From positions 1 to 61,128 of the forward strand of contig CAJUCG010000001.1 of the NCBI GenBank assembly GCA_910585065.1: a stretch of 61,128 nucleotides of DNA. Reading direction: 5' to 3'. Under the pieces are notes generated by a model that was not told where the DNA came from, made no database searches, and saw nothing but the letters and a program-made list of their open reading frames with translations. Made by a program: the position numbers and the translations under genes. Source of the stretch: an uncultured Lachnospiraceae bacterium. GTDB taxonomy: Bacteria > Bacillota > Clostridia > Lachnospirales > Lachnospiraceae. Positions 49,555-58,568 of the stretch are shown here, one piece after another (the first letter of the stretch is position 1; every line of letters begins with the position of its first letter).

Positions 49555-50322
49555 TTACTGCATCTTCTTTAACTCGTCAAACACAACGTCGTTCAATACC
49601 CGAATATAGGTTCCCTTCATCCCTGATGAGCGCGACTCAATCACACCCGCGCTCTCAAACTTGCGCAGAGCATTGACAATCACGGAGCGCGTGATCCCCA
49701 CGCGGTCAGCAATCTTACTTGCCACCAAAATGCCCTCGTTGCCATCCAGCTCCTCAAAAATATGGGTGATCGCCTCAAGTTCCGAGAAGGAGAGCGTGCT
49801 GATTGCAGAACGCACAATTTGTACTTTTCGGTTCTCCTCCGCATTTTCCTCGTTTACCGAGCGCATCATCTCTAAGCCGACTACAGTGGTGCCGTACTCG
49901 CTTAAAATAATATCGTCGATCGAGTACTGCTCTCTGTTCTTGTAAATAAATAGCGTGCCAAGCCTCTCCCCCGCGATATCGATCGGCGTGATGATCGCGC
50001 GGTAAGAATCCATATGCTCAAACTCGAATCCGAGCGTCGCCAGATTTACATTCTCCTTTGTCGAGAGGATATTTAAAAGTCTTTCGTTTAACATCCCATC
50101 GATGTAGCCGCCCACGGAATCCCTTATCAGCTCCGAGATCGGCGCGATATCCGAACGGTTTTTTATGCCGAGCACCTTCCCCTTCCTACTGATTACAAGG
50201 ATGTTCGAGCCAAGAATATCACTCAGCACCAAGCAGATATCGTTGAATACTACCTTGTGAGAATTATTGTTATGCAGTAATTTATTGATTTTTCTGGTTT
50301 TGTCCAACAGTTGAACACTCAT
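49555..50322 (-). CDS. codY: GTP- and branched-chain-amino-acid-sensing repressor CodY
   Basis: 255 residues. N-terminal GAF domain (MSVQLLDKTRKINKLLHNNN, then VISRKGKVLGIKN) and C-terminal winged helix (ASKIADRVGITRSVIVNALR, KFESAGVIESRSSGMKGTYI). Represses many genes in rich medium; in Bacillus subtilis it directly represses the fla/che promoter. Here too it lies immediately upstream of flgB. GGGGGTTAGG precedes the ATG. Confidence 0.98.
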   Translation of the reverse strand: MSVQLLDKTRKINKLLHNNNSHKVVFNDICLVLSDILGSNILVISRKGKVLGIKNRSDIAPISELIRDSVGGYIDGMLNERLLNILSTKENVNLATLGFEFEHMDSYRAIITPIDIAGERLGTLFIYKNREQYSIDDIILSEYGTTVVGLEMMRSVNEENAEENRKVQIVRSAISTLSFSELEAITHIFEELDGNEGILVASKIADRVGITRSVIVNALRKFESAGVIESRSSGMKGTYIRVLNDVVFDELKKMQ

Positions 50323-50357
50323 GACCTAACCCCCCGCACATAATTTTTCATAATCCA

Positions 50358-50386
50358 ATAATAACACAACTATTGTTCAAAAACAA
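50358..50386 (-). promoter_or_regulatory. Probable promoter of codY
   Basis: Minus strand: -35 TTGTTT (50381-50386), 17-base spacer, -10 TATTAT (50358-50363), about 36 bases before the codY start. A partial CodY-like half-site (TCAGAAAAT) lies about 40 bases further upstream, so self-control is possible. Confidence 0.55.
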
Positions 50387-50448
50387 GTAGAATTTTCAAT
50401 TTTGCCGCAATTTTAATCTATATTTTCTGATTTTTTGAATTCTTACGT

Positions 50449-52545
50449 TTATTTGTTCTTTTCTTCCTCTTCACTCTCCTCCTTTTTTGGCTGCTGGTAT
50501 CCGCACTCCGGTGCCGGACAGACGAGGCGGTTTCCCTTTTCAACTAACAGTTCCCCGCATTGCGGACATACGGCATTGGTCGGCTTCTGCCAGGTCATAT
50601 AATCGCACTCCGGATTGTGTTCACAGCCGTAGTAACGTCTGCCCTTCTTTGTCTTTTTTAACACAATCTCGCCGCCACAGCGCGGGCAGGTAATACCAAT
50701 TTTTTCCAGATATGTCTTTGTATTGCGGCATTCTGGGAAATTTGGACAGGCGAGAAATTTTCCGTGAGGTCCATATTTAATCACCATATTGCGCCCGCAC
50801 AGATCGCAGACCACATCGCTTACCTCGTCCTCGATCTTTATCTGGGCAAGCTTCTCATTTGCCTCCTTGATCGCGACTTCCAGATCGGGATAAAAATTGC
50901 TTACCACCGTTTTCCAAGCGACATTCCCCTCCTCCACACCGTCTAGGAGTGCCTCCAAATTTACGGTAAAATTCACATCAACAATACTTGGAAAGGCTTC
51001 TTTCATCATATTGTTCACCGCCTCTCCCAATTCGGTAATATAGAGATTTTTGTCCTCCTTTACCACATAGTGCCTCGCCATAATGGTGGTGATGGTCGGC
51101 GCGTAGGTACTCGGTCGTCCAATGCCAAGTTCCTCCATAGTTTTTACTAGGCTCCCCTCTGTATAATGCGCCGGAGGCTGTGTAAAATGCTGTCCCTTCT
51201 CAAGTTCCTTCAATTTTAATTCCATGTTTTCTTTAATTCCCTTTAATCCGGTGTTTAGTGCCTCATCATCATCTTCTTCTGCCATGTAGACTGCGAGAAA
51301 ACCGTCCTTTTTCAATTTGGAGGCGGAGGCACTAAAGCGGTATCCGCCCCCGTCAATCTTGACGGAGGCTGTCTCGTAGACCGCCGCGATCATACGGCTT
51401 GCGACAAAACGCTTCCAGATAAGCTGGTAGAGGCGGAACTGATCGCGAGAGAGCGAATCCTTGACCTTTGCGGGGGTAAGCTCCACATAGGTCGGACGAA
51501 TCGCCTCATGCGCATCCTGAATTTTTTTTCCGCTCGCCTGGTTTACATCCACCTGCGTCACAAATTCCTCCCCGTAAGTCTCGCGAATAAATTGCTTTGC
51601 CGAAGCGTCCGCCTCGTCGGAAACACGCACGGAATCCGTTCTCAGATACGAAATTAACCCGATCGTGCCATATCCTGCAACATCCACACCCTCATAGAGT
51701 TGCTGCGCAAAACGCATAGTTTTCTGAGTAGAAAAATTTAACAGTTTCGCTGCCTCCTGCTGCAGGGTGCTTGTTGTAAACGGCAGCGGAGCCTTGCGAT
51801 GACGCTCCCCATTTTTTAATTCTGTCACGACAAATTTCGCATTTTCCAACTGTTTTACAATTTTTCCCAATTCCGTCTGCGTAGAGATGGAAATCTTTTT
51901 CTCCGCCGTTCCATAAAATTTTGCAATCAGCGGTCTTTTTTCGCCCTCGATTGCAAAGGCGGCATCCAGACTCCAGTATTCCTGCGGCACAAAATCTTCG
52001 ATCTCCTTCTCGCGGTCCGCAATAATGCGCAGCGTCACGGACTGCACGCGCCCCGCACTCAGCCCGCGCTTAATCTTCGCCCATAAAAGCGGACTGATCT
52101 CATATCCCACCATGCGGTCGAGCATACGCCTTGCCTGCTGCGCATCCACCAGATCCATATCGATGGATCTCACGTTTTTAATAGAAGCTTTCACTGCGTT
52201 TTTCGTGACCTCGTTGAAGGTAATCCGGTTTTTTCCTCCCTCCGGCAGTTTTAACACATTCGCCAAATGCCATGCGATTGCCTCCCCCTCGCGATCTGGG
52301 TCAGTTGCCAGATAAACCTTATCCGCCTTTTTCACCTCTTTGCGCAGCATTGCAAGAACATCTCCTTTGCCGCGTATCGTAATATATTTCGGCTCAAAGC
52401 CATGCTCAAAATCAATTCCCATCTGACTTTTTGGGAAATCCCTCACATGGCCGTTCGACGCGACTACCTCATAATTTGCTCCGAGAAATTTTTTCACTGT
52501 CTTCGCCTTTGACGGCGACTCCATAATCACCAGATTTTTTGCCAT
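50449..52545 (-). CDS. topA: DNA topoisomerase I
   Basis: 698 residues. Toprim domain with Glu9 (LVIMESPSKAKTVKKFLG) and DPDREGE near residue 82; active-site Tyr300 in GLISYLRTDSVRVSDEADAS; AGRVQSVTLRIIADREKEIE. Three C-terminal zinc ribbons follow, at CDLCG, CPRCGGEIV and CPQCGELL, each four-cysteine. Relaxes negative supercoils. Transcribed with dprA and comM. Confidence 0.98.
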   Translation of the reverse strand: MAKNLVIMESPSKAKTVKKFLGANYEVVASNGHVRDFPKSQMGIDFEHGFEPKYITIRGKGDVLAMLRKEVKKADKVYLATDPDREGEAIAWHLANVLKLPEGGKNRITFNEVTKNAVKASIKNVRSIDMDLVDAQQARRMLDRMVGYEISPLLWAKIKRGLSAGRVQSVTLRIIADREKEIEDFVPQEYWSLDAAFAIEGEKRPLIAKFYGTAEKKISISTQTELGKIVKQLENAKFVVTELKNGERHRKAPLPFTTSTLQQEAAKLLNFSTQKTMRFAQQLYEGVDVAGYGTIGLISYLRTDSVRVSDEADASAKQFIRETYGEEFVTQVDVNQASGKKIQDAHEAIRPTYVELTPAKVKDSLSRDQFRLYQLIWKRFVASRMIAAVYETASVKIDGGGYRFSASASKLKKDGFLAVYMAEEDDDEALNTGLKGIKENMELKLKELEKGQHFTQPPAHYTEGSLVKTMEELGIGRPSTYAPTITTIMARHYVVKEDKNLYITELGEAVNNMMKEAFPSIVDVNFTVNLEALLDGVEEGNVAWKTVVSNFYPDLEVAIKEANEKLAQIKIEDEVSDVVCDLCGRNMVIKYGPHGKFLACPNFPECRNTKTYLEKIGITCPRCGGEIVLKKTKKGRRYYGCEHNPECDYMTWQKPTNAVCPQCGELLVEKGNRLVCPAPECGYQQPKKEESEEEEKNK

Positions 52546-52599
52546 AGAATAACCAAGCCTTTCTCACTTCTATTTTTGCAGACGCTAAGCAGCAAAGAA

Positions 52600-53703
52600 T
52601 TAACTCTCCCGCCCCGTCCGTGCGTAATAATTTCCCGCGGGTGAATAAATTAACCCCTTCGCCTCAAGGGAAAACAATATTTTCATCAGTTCCGGAAGCG
52701 GAAATTCCACCGAAAAAAGAATTTCCTCAATATGCCTCGGTTCCAAACGCAAATAAGCATACACTATTTTTTCTGCGTCTTCAAGTAGAAATTTATTTTT
52801 TTCCAATTTCTTTAGATTTTGGCTTTCCGGATAGTGTTTCAAAAGCTCAAATAAAATATCCCCACTCCCCATTACCATGTACGCGCCCTGTCTAATCAAT
52901 TCATTGCATCCCTCGCTTAGCGGCTCGCCAATCCTTCCGGGACGGGCAAATACATCTCTGCCCTGCTCTAGGGCGCACTCCACCGTGATTAACGTCCCGC
53001 TCTTTTTTCTTGCCTCCACCACCACAAGCCCATCTGCCAGACCGGAAAGAATGCGGTTTCGCATCGGAAAATGCCAGGCAGTGCCAGGGGAGCCAGGTGC
53101 ATATTCCGATATGAGCCCTCCTTTTTGGATAAGTTCTTCAAATAAGGAAAAATTTTCTATGGGATAACAGAGATCCACCCCGCAGCCAAGTACCGCAAAG
53201 CTCTTTCCAAAGCTAAGTGCTGCCCTCTGGGCATGTCCATCCACTCCCCTTGCCATACCGCTGATAATCTGAACTCCCGCGCCCGCAAGCTCCTCCGCAA
53301 GCATCTGCGCAATTCCCCTTCCGTAGGAGGAACATTCCCTCGCCCCGACAATCGCCACGGAGGGCTTTTCCTCAGAAGGCAATTCTCCCCGGTAAAACAA
53401 GAAATCAGGCGCGCCCGGAATATTCTTTAGACGCTCTGGAAACGCCGCCTCATCCTTTGTTACAAAATATATGTGCCTCTCCTGCAATTTATGAAATTCT
53501 TCTAACACACCCCTTCGATAGCGCGGATTCAGCAATGCACGCACGGCTTTCTCTGAAATTCCTGCCCTTTTAAGTTCGTTCTCCTTCGCACAAAAAATTT
53601 CCTGCGCACTCCCGAATACATCAAGAAGTTTTGCGCGCGCACTGCCCCCGACTTCCTCCACCTTTGCCAGCCAGTACCAGTACTGCTTTTCTTTTTTATC
53701 CAT
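52600..53703 (-). CDS. dprA: DNA-processing protein DprA (Smf)
   Basis: 367 residues. Rossmann-like core: PSVAIVGARECSSYGRGIAQ, GVQIISGMARGVDGHAQRAA, FAVLGCGVDLCYPIENFSLF and MRNRILSGLADGLVVVEARK. N-terminal helix-hairpin-helix-like part and a C-terminal winged helix. Loads RecA onto incoming single-stranded DNA in transformation. Lies between comM and topA, as smf-topA in Bacillus. Confidence 0.96.
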   Translation of the reverse strand: MDKKEKQYWYWLAKVEEVGGSARAKLLDVFGSAQEIFCAKENELKRAGISEKAVRALLNPRYRRGVLEEFHKLQERHIYFVTKDEAAFPERLKNIPGAPDFLFYRGELPSEEKPSVAIVGARECSSYGRGIAQMLAEELAGAGVQIISGMARGVDGHAQRAALSFGKSFAVLGCGVDLCYPIENFSLFEELIQKGGLISEYAPGSPGTAWHFPMRNRILSGLADGLVVVEARKKSGTLITVECALEQGRDVFARPGRIGEPLSEGCNELIRQGAYMVMGSGDILFELLKHYPESQNLKKLEKNKFLLEDAEKIVYAYLRLEPRHIEEILFSVEFPLPELMKILFSLEAKGLIYSPAGNYYARTGRES

Positions 53704-53723
53704 TTTTAATTCCCTTCCCCACC

Positions 53724-55226
53724 CTACACAAAATTTCGATATCCGATCGCCTCGTACAAATGCTCTTCTCCGATCGCCTCCGCCCCATCCATATCCGCGA
53801 TTGTCCGCGCTACTTTAATGATGCGGTGGTAGGCACGCGCACTTAAACTGTAACGAAAGAATGCCTCTTTTAAAACTTCCTCCCCGGCGGCGTTAAGTGC
53901 GCAAAAATGTGCAAGCTCGCCCGCCGAAAGTTCGGCGTTCGTCATTATCCCAAGCCCCGCATAGCGATCTTTTTGCCTCTGTCTTGCGCGCATAACCCGC
54001 GCGCGAATCACAGCGGAAGATTCCTCCTTTTTCTTTGTTGTAAGCTCCTCGTAACGCACCGGAGCCAACTGCAAAAACAGATCGATCCGGTCTAAAAGTG
54101 CGCGGCTGATTTTCCCCTGATACCGGCGAATCTGTACCTCGCTGCACCGGCATTTTCTCCTGTCCGGATAAGCTCCGCAGGGACAGGGATTCATCGCTGC
54201 CACAAACATAAACGATGCCGGATAATCACAGCGGTCCGCCACGCGGTTCACCGTGATCTCGCGCTCTTCTAAGGGCTGGCGCAATAATTCCACTGTCCGC
54301 CTCTCAAATTCCGGCAGCTCGTCGAGAAATAATACCCCATATGTTGCAAGGCTTACTTCCCCGGGTTTTGGGTGCTTTCCGCCGCCCGCCATCGCGCTGG
54401 GTGTGATCGAGTGATGCGGTGCTAAAAACGGGCGATTTTTCATTAGCCCACCGCCCGTCATCCGCCCGGATACACTGTAAATTTTTGACAATTGCAGACT
54501 TTCCTCCTTTGTCAGCTCCGGCATAATCGAGGGGATACACTTTGCAAGCATAGTCTTTCCTGCCCCTGGACTTCCCATAAAAAGTAGATTATGTCCGCCG
54601 CAGACCGCGATCTCGATCGCGCGTTTTGCCGCTTTTTGCCCGCAGATCTCCGCGAAATCCGGCAATTTTTCCCCCTCGTTTTCCGTGAAAATTTCCTCAT
54701 CTTTTTTAGGAATTTCCCCGCTTGACAAAAAGCGAAGCACCTCGGATAAAGACTTGCACCCCACCGCGCAAATTCCCTCCACCAACGCTGCTTCCGCATG
54801 GTTTTTTGCGGGAACAACAAGTGTCTTTATCCCGTTCTCCCTTGCGCAGCAGGCGATTGGAAGAATCCCACTCACCGGATTTAATCCACCGTCAAGACTT
54901 AGTTCTCCTGCAAACATTATCTGTTCCATTGATTTTTCAGATAGTTGACCGGACGCGGTCAGAATCGCAATTGCAATTGCAAGATCAAATGCTGTGCCCT
55001 CCTTGCGAACATCGGCTGGCGAGAGATTCACCGTAATTTTTTTTGGCGGAAGTATAATCCCAGTATTGCAGATCGCCACCCGCACCCGCTCCTTTGCCTC
55101 CCTTAGCTCGGACGCAAGGAACCCGACCAGTTCAAACCCCGGAAGTCCACCGTTTACATCCGCTTCCACCTGAACTAACAGCGCGTCAATCCCATGGATT
55201 GCTGCCGCATATGTTTTTGAAAACAT
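53724..55226 (-). CDS. comM: YifB/ComM family Mg chelatase-like AAA+ ATPase
   Basis: 500 residues. N-terminal Lon-like (ChlI) domain: VQVEADVNGGLPGFELVGFL, KKITVNLSPADVRKEGTAFD. AAA+ core with Walker A NLLFMGSPGAGKTMLAKCIP and ATYGVLFLDELPEFERRTVE; MNPCPCGAYPDRRKCRCS zinc-like cluster; C-terminal lid. In transforming bacteria ComM is a helicase that widens recombination branches. GGAAGGAG precedes the ATG. Confidence 0.95.
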   Translation of the reverse strand: MFSKTYAAAIHGIDALLVQVEADVNGGLPGFELVGFLASELREAKERVRVAICNTGIILPPKKITVNLSPADVRKEGTAFDLAIAIAILTASGQLSEKSMEQIMFAGELSLDGGLNPVSGILPIACCARENGIKTLVVPAKNHAEAALVEGICAVGCKSLSEVLRFLSSGEIPKKDEEIFTENEGEKLPDFAEICGQKAAKRAIEIAVCGGHNLLFMGSPGAGKTMLAKCIPSIMPELTKEESLQLSKIYSVSGRMTGGGLMKNRPFLAPHHSITPSAMAGGGKHPKPGEVSLATYGVLFLDELPEFERRTVELLRQPLEEREITVNRVADRCDYPASFMFVAAMNPCPCGAYPDRRKCRCSEVQIRRYQGKISRALLDRIDLFLQLAPVRYEELTTKKKEESSAVIRARVMRARQRQKDRYAGLGIMTNAELSAGELAHFCALNAAGEEVLKEAFFRYSLSARAYHRIIKVARTIADMDGAEAIGEEHLYEAIGYRNFV

Positions 55227-55264
55227 TCTGACTCCTTCCTCTCTCCAGAAGAATTGTCAGACAT

Positions 55265-55293
55265 AGTATATCTGATTTTTTTCCTGTGTACAA
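55265..55293 (-). promoter_or_regulatory. Sigma-A promoter of comM-dprA-topA
   Basis: Minus strand: -35 TTGTAC (55288-55293), 17-base spacer, -10 TATACT (55265-55270). Leader about 30 bases. The rest of the 250-base gap to nrdR contains the nrdR terminator and nothing else I can name. Confidence 0.75.
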
Positions 55294-55411
55294 GTAAAAA
55301 GCATCTGTTTGTTTTTGGATAGTCTGCACAAATTTCCTTTGTGTGCAATTTTGGGGTGCGTGCTGCTGGCAGTTATCTTCCCTGTATGTTTATGCACTCA
55401 CATCCCCGCGC

Positions 55412-55438
55412 AAAAAAACGGTCTGCCACAGCAGACCG
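55412..55438 (-). terminator. Rho-independent terminator of nrdR
   Basis: CGGTCTGC pairs with GCAGACCG around TGTG, followed on the minus strand by TTTTTTT. It lies 42 bases past the nrdR stop. Confidence 0.92.
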
Positions 55439-55479
55439 CAGGGATTGTATTTCCACTAAAATAAAGTCTTTCTCCTGAT

Positions 55480-55929
55480 TTATTCAAGAATCTTCTTTAG
55501 CTCATCCATAAAAGTATTTATATCTTTAAATTCCCGGTAAACCGAGGCAAAGCGTACATAGGCAACCTGGTCTAAGACTTTCAAACGCTCCATCAAAAGC
55601 TCCCCGATCTTATAACTTGGGATCTCCTTTTCCTCCATACTAAAAATAATATTTTCCACCTCGTCCATCAACGCTGTAATCTGATCGTAGGAAACAGGTC
55701 TTTTATGACAGGAGCGCACAATGCCGGTTTCTAGTTTTTCGCGGCTGTAAGGCTCCCGGTTATTATCCTTTTTAATCACCATAAACGGGAGCATCTCGAT
55801 TTTTTCATAGGTAGTAAAACGTTTCTGGCAGGTATCACACTGCCTTCTGCGCCGAATAGAATTTGAATCGTCCGCCGGTCTTGAATCCACCACTCTCGTA
55901 TTTTCTTTTCCGCAAAATGGACATTTCAT
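55480..55929 (-). CDS. nrdR: Ribonucleotide reductase regulator NrdR
   Basis: 149 residues. N-terminal zinc ribbon (MKCPFCGKENTRVVDSRPAD and QCDTCQKRFTTYEK) and an ATP-cone domain (MVIKKDNNREPYSREKLETG). Represses ribonucleotide reductase genes when dATP is high. AAAGGAGG precedes the ATG. In Clostridia it often sits near ylmC/ymxH and sporulation sigma genes, as here. Confidence 0.97.
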   Translation of the reverse strand: MKCPFCGKENTRVVDSRPADDSNSIRRRRQCDTCQKRFTTYEKIEMLPFMVIKKDNNREPYSREKLETGIVRSCHKRPVSYDQITALMDEVENIIFSMEEKEIPSYKIGELLMERLKVLDQVAYVRFASVYREFKDINTFMDELKKILE

Positions 55930-55979
55930 TAGATCCCTCCTTTTTCTCGAAACTCTCTTTATCCTTAATTTTCAGGCTC

Positions 55980-56009
55980 ATTATAATATACAGTGCCCTG
56001 AATGGTCAA
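55980..56009 (-). promoter_or_regulatory. Sigma-A promoter of nrdR
   Basis: Minus strand: -35 TTGACC (56004-56009), 18-base spacer, -10 TATAAT (55980-55985). Confidence 0.8.
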
Positions 56010-56116
56010 GAAAAAGTTTCTGCCGGTGCGATTGCAGGAGGAAAGTTTTTGTCATTTTGGTTCTAAAAAAATCCATTGCGCGATACAATATAAAAAATCC
56101 CCAAAAAGGAGCGGTC

Positions 56117-56380
56117 ATGCGACTCTCGGAACTGCGTGAAAAAGAAGTAATCAATTGCCGCGATTGCGAGCGGCTCGGCTACCCGAATGATCTCGCCTTC
56201 GATGTGCGAAACGGGTGCCTGGAAGCACTGATTGTGCCAGGACCATGCAAATTATTTGGTCTTTTAGGGCACGAGCAGGAATACATTATCCCGTGGAAAT
56301 GCATCCGTCAGATCGGCAGCGATATTATTTTAGTTGATATCCGGACAGAGGACTGTCTAAGAAAACCCCCGGAAGAATAG
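56117..56380 (+). CDS. YlmC/YmxH family PRC-barrel protein
   Basis: 87 residues from the ATG at 56117 (AAAGGAG upstream): MRLSELREKEVINCRDCERL, then GYPNDLAFDVRNGCLEALIV and EYIIPWKCIRQIGSDIILVD. PRC-barrel proteins of this family are linked to sporulation. A sequence GATACAAT at 56082-56089 resembles the -10 of mother-cell sigma-E promoters (CATACAnT), but no convincing -35 was seen. It converges on the xylanase gene with two bases between stops. Confidence 0.88.
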   Translation: MRLSELREKEVINCRDCERLGYPNDLAFDVRNGCLEALIVPGPCKLFGLLGHEQEYIIPWKCIRQIGSDIILVDIRTEDCLRKPPEE

Positions 56381-56382
56381 AA

Positions 56383-57774
56383 TTATTTTCCACCTGCCGC
56401 GTCAATCACCCACATCAGTGCCTGCTTTGGCTGTAAGTCGCCGTCAAAAAATCTTGAGTATTCCTTGTTGTCCGGATAGAGCATATACTCATCCATCAAT
56501 CCAAATACGGTTACACTTGTAATATTTGCCGGACCGCCATTATCCGAATCCAACTCCATCAAAAGCTGAAACATTTCCTTGTAGCGCATCGCCTGAATCA
56601 AGAGTGCGCGCTCGTCCGGCTCGTCGATATTGATGGTAAGTTCCGTGATCTGAATCTCAAGTCCAAGCTCTGAAAAATTCTCGATCGCAGCCTGTACGCT
56701 CCCGGTTCTTCCTTTGATATCCGGATTTTTCCGGTCGTAATAAGACTGCATTCCAACGCCGTCCACCAACCCTTTAGATGAGAGATCGGCGAGCAGTGCG
56801 CAGATCTTTTCGTTTTTTACTGGCTGGAAGGTATTGTAATCATTATAAAAAAGTTTTACCCCCTCCGGCGCGTATTTGCGCGCGTAGGTAAAGGCTTTTT
56901 CCACGTAGTCCGCGCCAATCACGGTATACCACAAATTTTCTTCATCCCCGTTGTAGGTGCGGATGCAGTACCCTGTCTCATCCTCGTGCATCCCCGCACC
57001 CGGCTCGACGGCCTCGTTGACTACATCCCAGCAATATACCACGCCCGGATAATTTTCTTCCACAAAGCCGATCACCTGCGCGATATAGCTCTCCATACGT
57101 CCAAGCATTGTATCCCTGTCCACAAGCGGGGCATCGTCCTCATACCCCTCGCGGAAAAACCAGCCCGGCACCTGAGTATGCCAGACTAAGGTATGCCCTC
57201 TCATCCCGATCCCGTTCTCCTTGCAAAAATCCAGTGCATCAATACAGGCATCAAATTTTACCGCGGGCGTTTCCACCCCATCCTTTATATTTTGAATGCT
57301 TCCCTTCTGGTCAAGCAGATAGGACGGCTTCATTAAATTAGTCAATGTAGTGCTGTTAAAATGGTATTTTACTACTTCTGACATCGCCTCGGAGGTTGTC
57401 ATCATTACCTCCGGCGCGTAGCCAGTTAATCCGACTCCCATTTTAAAGTACGGTGCGTAAAGATCTTTTAGCGAGGCGATCGAAGTGGCCGAACCAATAT
57501 CCTTTCCCTCGATGATCCGTTCGGGAACTAGCGTTGGCTCTACGGTAGTGGGAATATTTTCCTCTCCCTCTGCACTCGGTGTTGGCTTTTCCGCACCGGA
57601 AACTTCCCCATTTTGTTCCCCGCCTAAATCTTTCTCGCTCTGTTCTTCATCGGAATCTTCTTTATTTTGCTCCTGCCCCGGCATTTTCGTCGGCACTTCG
57701 TTTTCCTGCTTCTGTTCCCTACACGCTGACAAAAAAAGCATCCCCGCCAGCCCGACATACCACCATTTTTTCAT
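56383..57774 (-). CDS. GH10 (endo-1,4-beta-xylanase-type) lipoprotein
   Basis: 463 residues. Lipoprotein signal with Cys18 (VGLAGMLFLSAC), then a Glu/Gln/Pro/Thr-rich stalk (about 20-90) and a GH10 barrel. Acid/base Glu254 in CWDVVNEAVEPG, nucleophile Glu378 in LEIQITELTIN, and RGHTLVWHTQVPGWF near residue 195. At the substrate -1 site the usual Glu-Asn pair before Met-Lys-Pro reads Thr145-Asn146, so specificity may differ from classical xylanases. It lies 17 bases after the DUF4867-like gene, forming a two-gene operon. Likely acts on plant glycans at the cell surface. Confidence 0.92.
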   Translation of the reverse strand: MKKWWYVGLAGMLFLSACREQKQENEVPTKMPGQEQNKEDSDEEQSEKDLGGEQNGEVSGAEKPTPSAEGEENIPTTVEPTLVPERIIEGKDIGSATSIASLKDLYAPYFKMGVGLTGYAPEVMMTTSEAMSEVVKYHFNSTTLTNLMKPSYLLDQKGSIQNIKDGVETPAVKFDACIDALDFCKENGIGMRGHTLVWHTQVPGWFFREGYEDDAPLVDRDTMLGRMESYIAQVIGFVEENYPGVVYCWDVVNEAVEPGAGMHEDETGYCIRTYNGDEENLWYTVIGADYVEKAFTYARKYAPEGVKLFYNDYNTFQPVKNEKICALLADLSSKGLVDGVGMQSYYDRKNPDIKGRTGSVQAAIENFSELGLEIQITELTINIDEPDERALLIQAMRYKEMFQLLMELDSDNGGPANITSVTVFGLMDEYMLYPDNKEYSRFFDGDLQPKQALMWVIDAAGGK

Positions 57775-57791
57775 TGATACTCCCTCTATTC

Positions 57792-58433
57792 TTATATCAG
57801 ATCTGCAATATCAAGATTTTCTCCGCTAATTCCAATTACTGCGCCCTGTTTTGCCTCGTCGGTATCCGGATGTGCAATTAGCCATTTATTTAATGCAAAC
57901 AGTCGTTTATCCTCCTCGTTCTTGCAGACAATTTCCGGCTTGTCCCCGTTTGTACCTCTCGGCAGCACAATCGCCACGCGGAACGGTTCACCCTTCTTCC
58001 CGCTGCAAGGTGCGTAGTGCATGGTGGTTGCGTACAGCTCCACCGCCGTTCCCCTCTCCATCAAAAACGCTTCCACCTTTGAAGAGTCAAGCGGTCCTTC
58101 TGCCGCATCCTGCTGCCTTGCCACCAATAAGACCGCGTCATTTGCAGCAATATTTATCTCGCTGTCCTTATGATATTCCAAACAATTTAATTTTGTGTTT
58201 GTGCCATTGCAGTAGCCAATTTGAATTGGCAGACCGCCATAGCAGTTATTCTTCAGTTCCTCCGCCACGCTAAGTGCCTCCAGATTCGCATCCGAGGCAA
58301 CATAGATCACATGATTTGGTGCTGGTGTTGTCCTTGTCAGCACATCCAAAAACTCCGTGAAATCAAATCCCTCTACCACGCGCCCATACGTCCGAAACGA
58401 CTCGTCTTTTACATTCTGAATTTTCAGTCCCAT
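57792..58433 (-). CDS. DUF4867-like protein
   Basis: 213 residues from the ATG at 58433 (AAAAGGAG upstream). Segments: FRTYGRVVEGFDFTEFLDVL, GGLPIQIGYCNGTNTKLNCL, YHKDSEINIAANDAVLLVAR, YATTMHYAPCSGKKGEPFRV and VAIVLPRGTNGDKP. The pattern is that of a cupin-like protein; the DUF4867 assignment is from memory. Such proteins often accompany sugar metabolism. First gene of the operon with the GH10 lipoprotein, which supports a role in carbohydrate use. Confidence 0.6.
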   Translation of the reverse strand: MGLKIQNVKDESFRTYGRVVEGFDFTEFLDVLTRTTPAPNHVIYVASDANLEALSVAEELKNNCYGGLPIQIGYCNGTNTKLNCLEYHKDSEINIAANDAVLLVARQQDAAEGPLDSSKVEAFLMERGTAVELYATTMHYAPCSGKKGEPFRVAIVLPRGTNGDKPEIVCKNEEDKRLFALNKWLIAHPDTDEAKQGAVIGISGENLDIADLI

Positions 58434-58472
58434 AAAATACTCCTTTTCTGCGAAATTCCGCTCAATTTTTAT

Positions 58473-58502
58473 GTTATAGCAATGCCTATCTCTATCATAC
58501 AA
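58473..58502 (-). promoter_or_regulatory. Probable promoter of the DUF4867-GH10 operon
   Basis: Minus strand: -35 TTGTAT (58497-58502), 18-base spacer, -10 TATAAC (58473-58478). Directly downstream of the fhs terminator. Confidence 0.55.
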
Positions 58503-58541
58503 AAAACCGCACGATTTTTCAACTCAGATCGTGCGGTTTTT
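58499..58541 (-). terminator. Rho-independent terminator of fhs
   Basis: CCGCACGAT and ATCGTGCGG pair around a 12-base loop, flanked by A-run and T-run (GGTTTTTTG). Works in the minus direction after fhs and symmetrically on the plus strand. Confidence 0.92.
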
Positions 58542-58568
58542 TGTGCAAAATAAGCGATCCCTGTGAAC

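Noticed and set aside
49395..49676. 93-residue plus-strand ORF in the codY-flgB gap
   Set aside because: It runs antisense into codY, has no ribosome site and a random-like composition.
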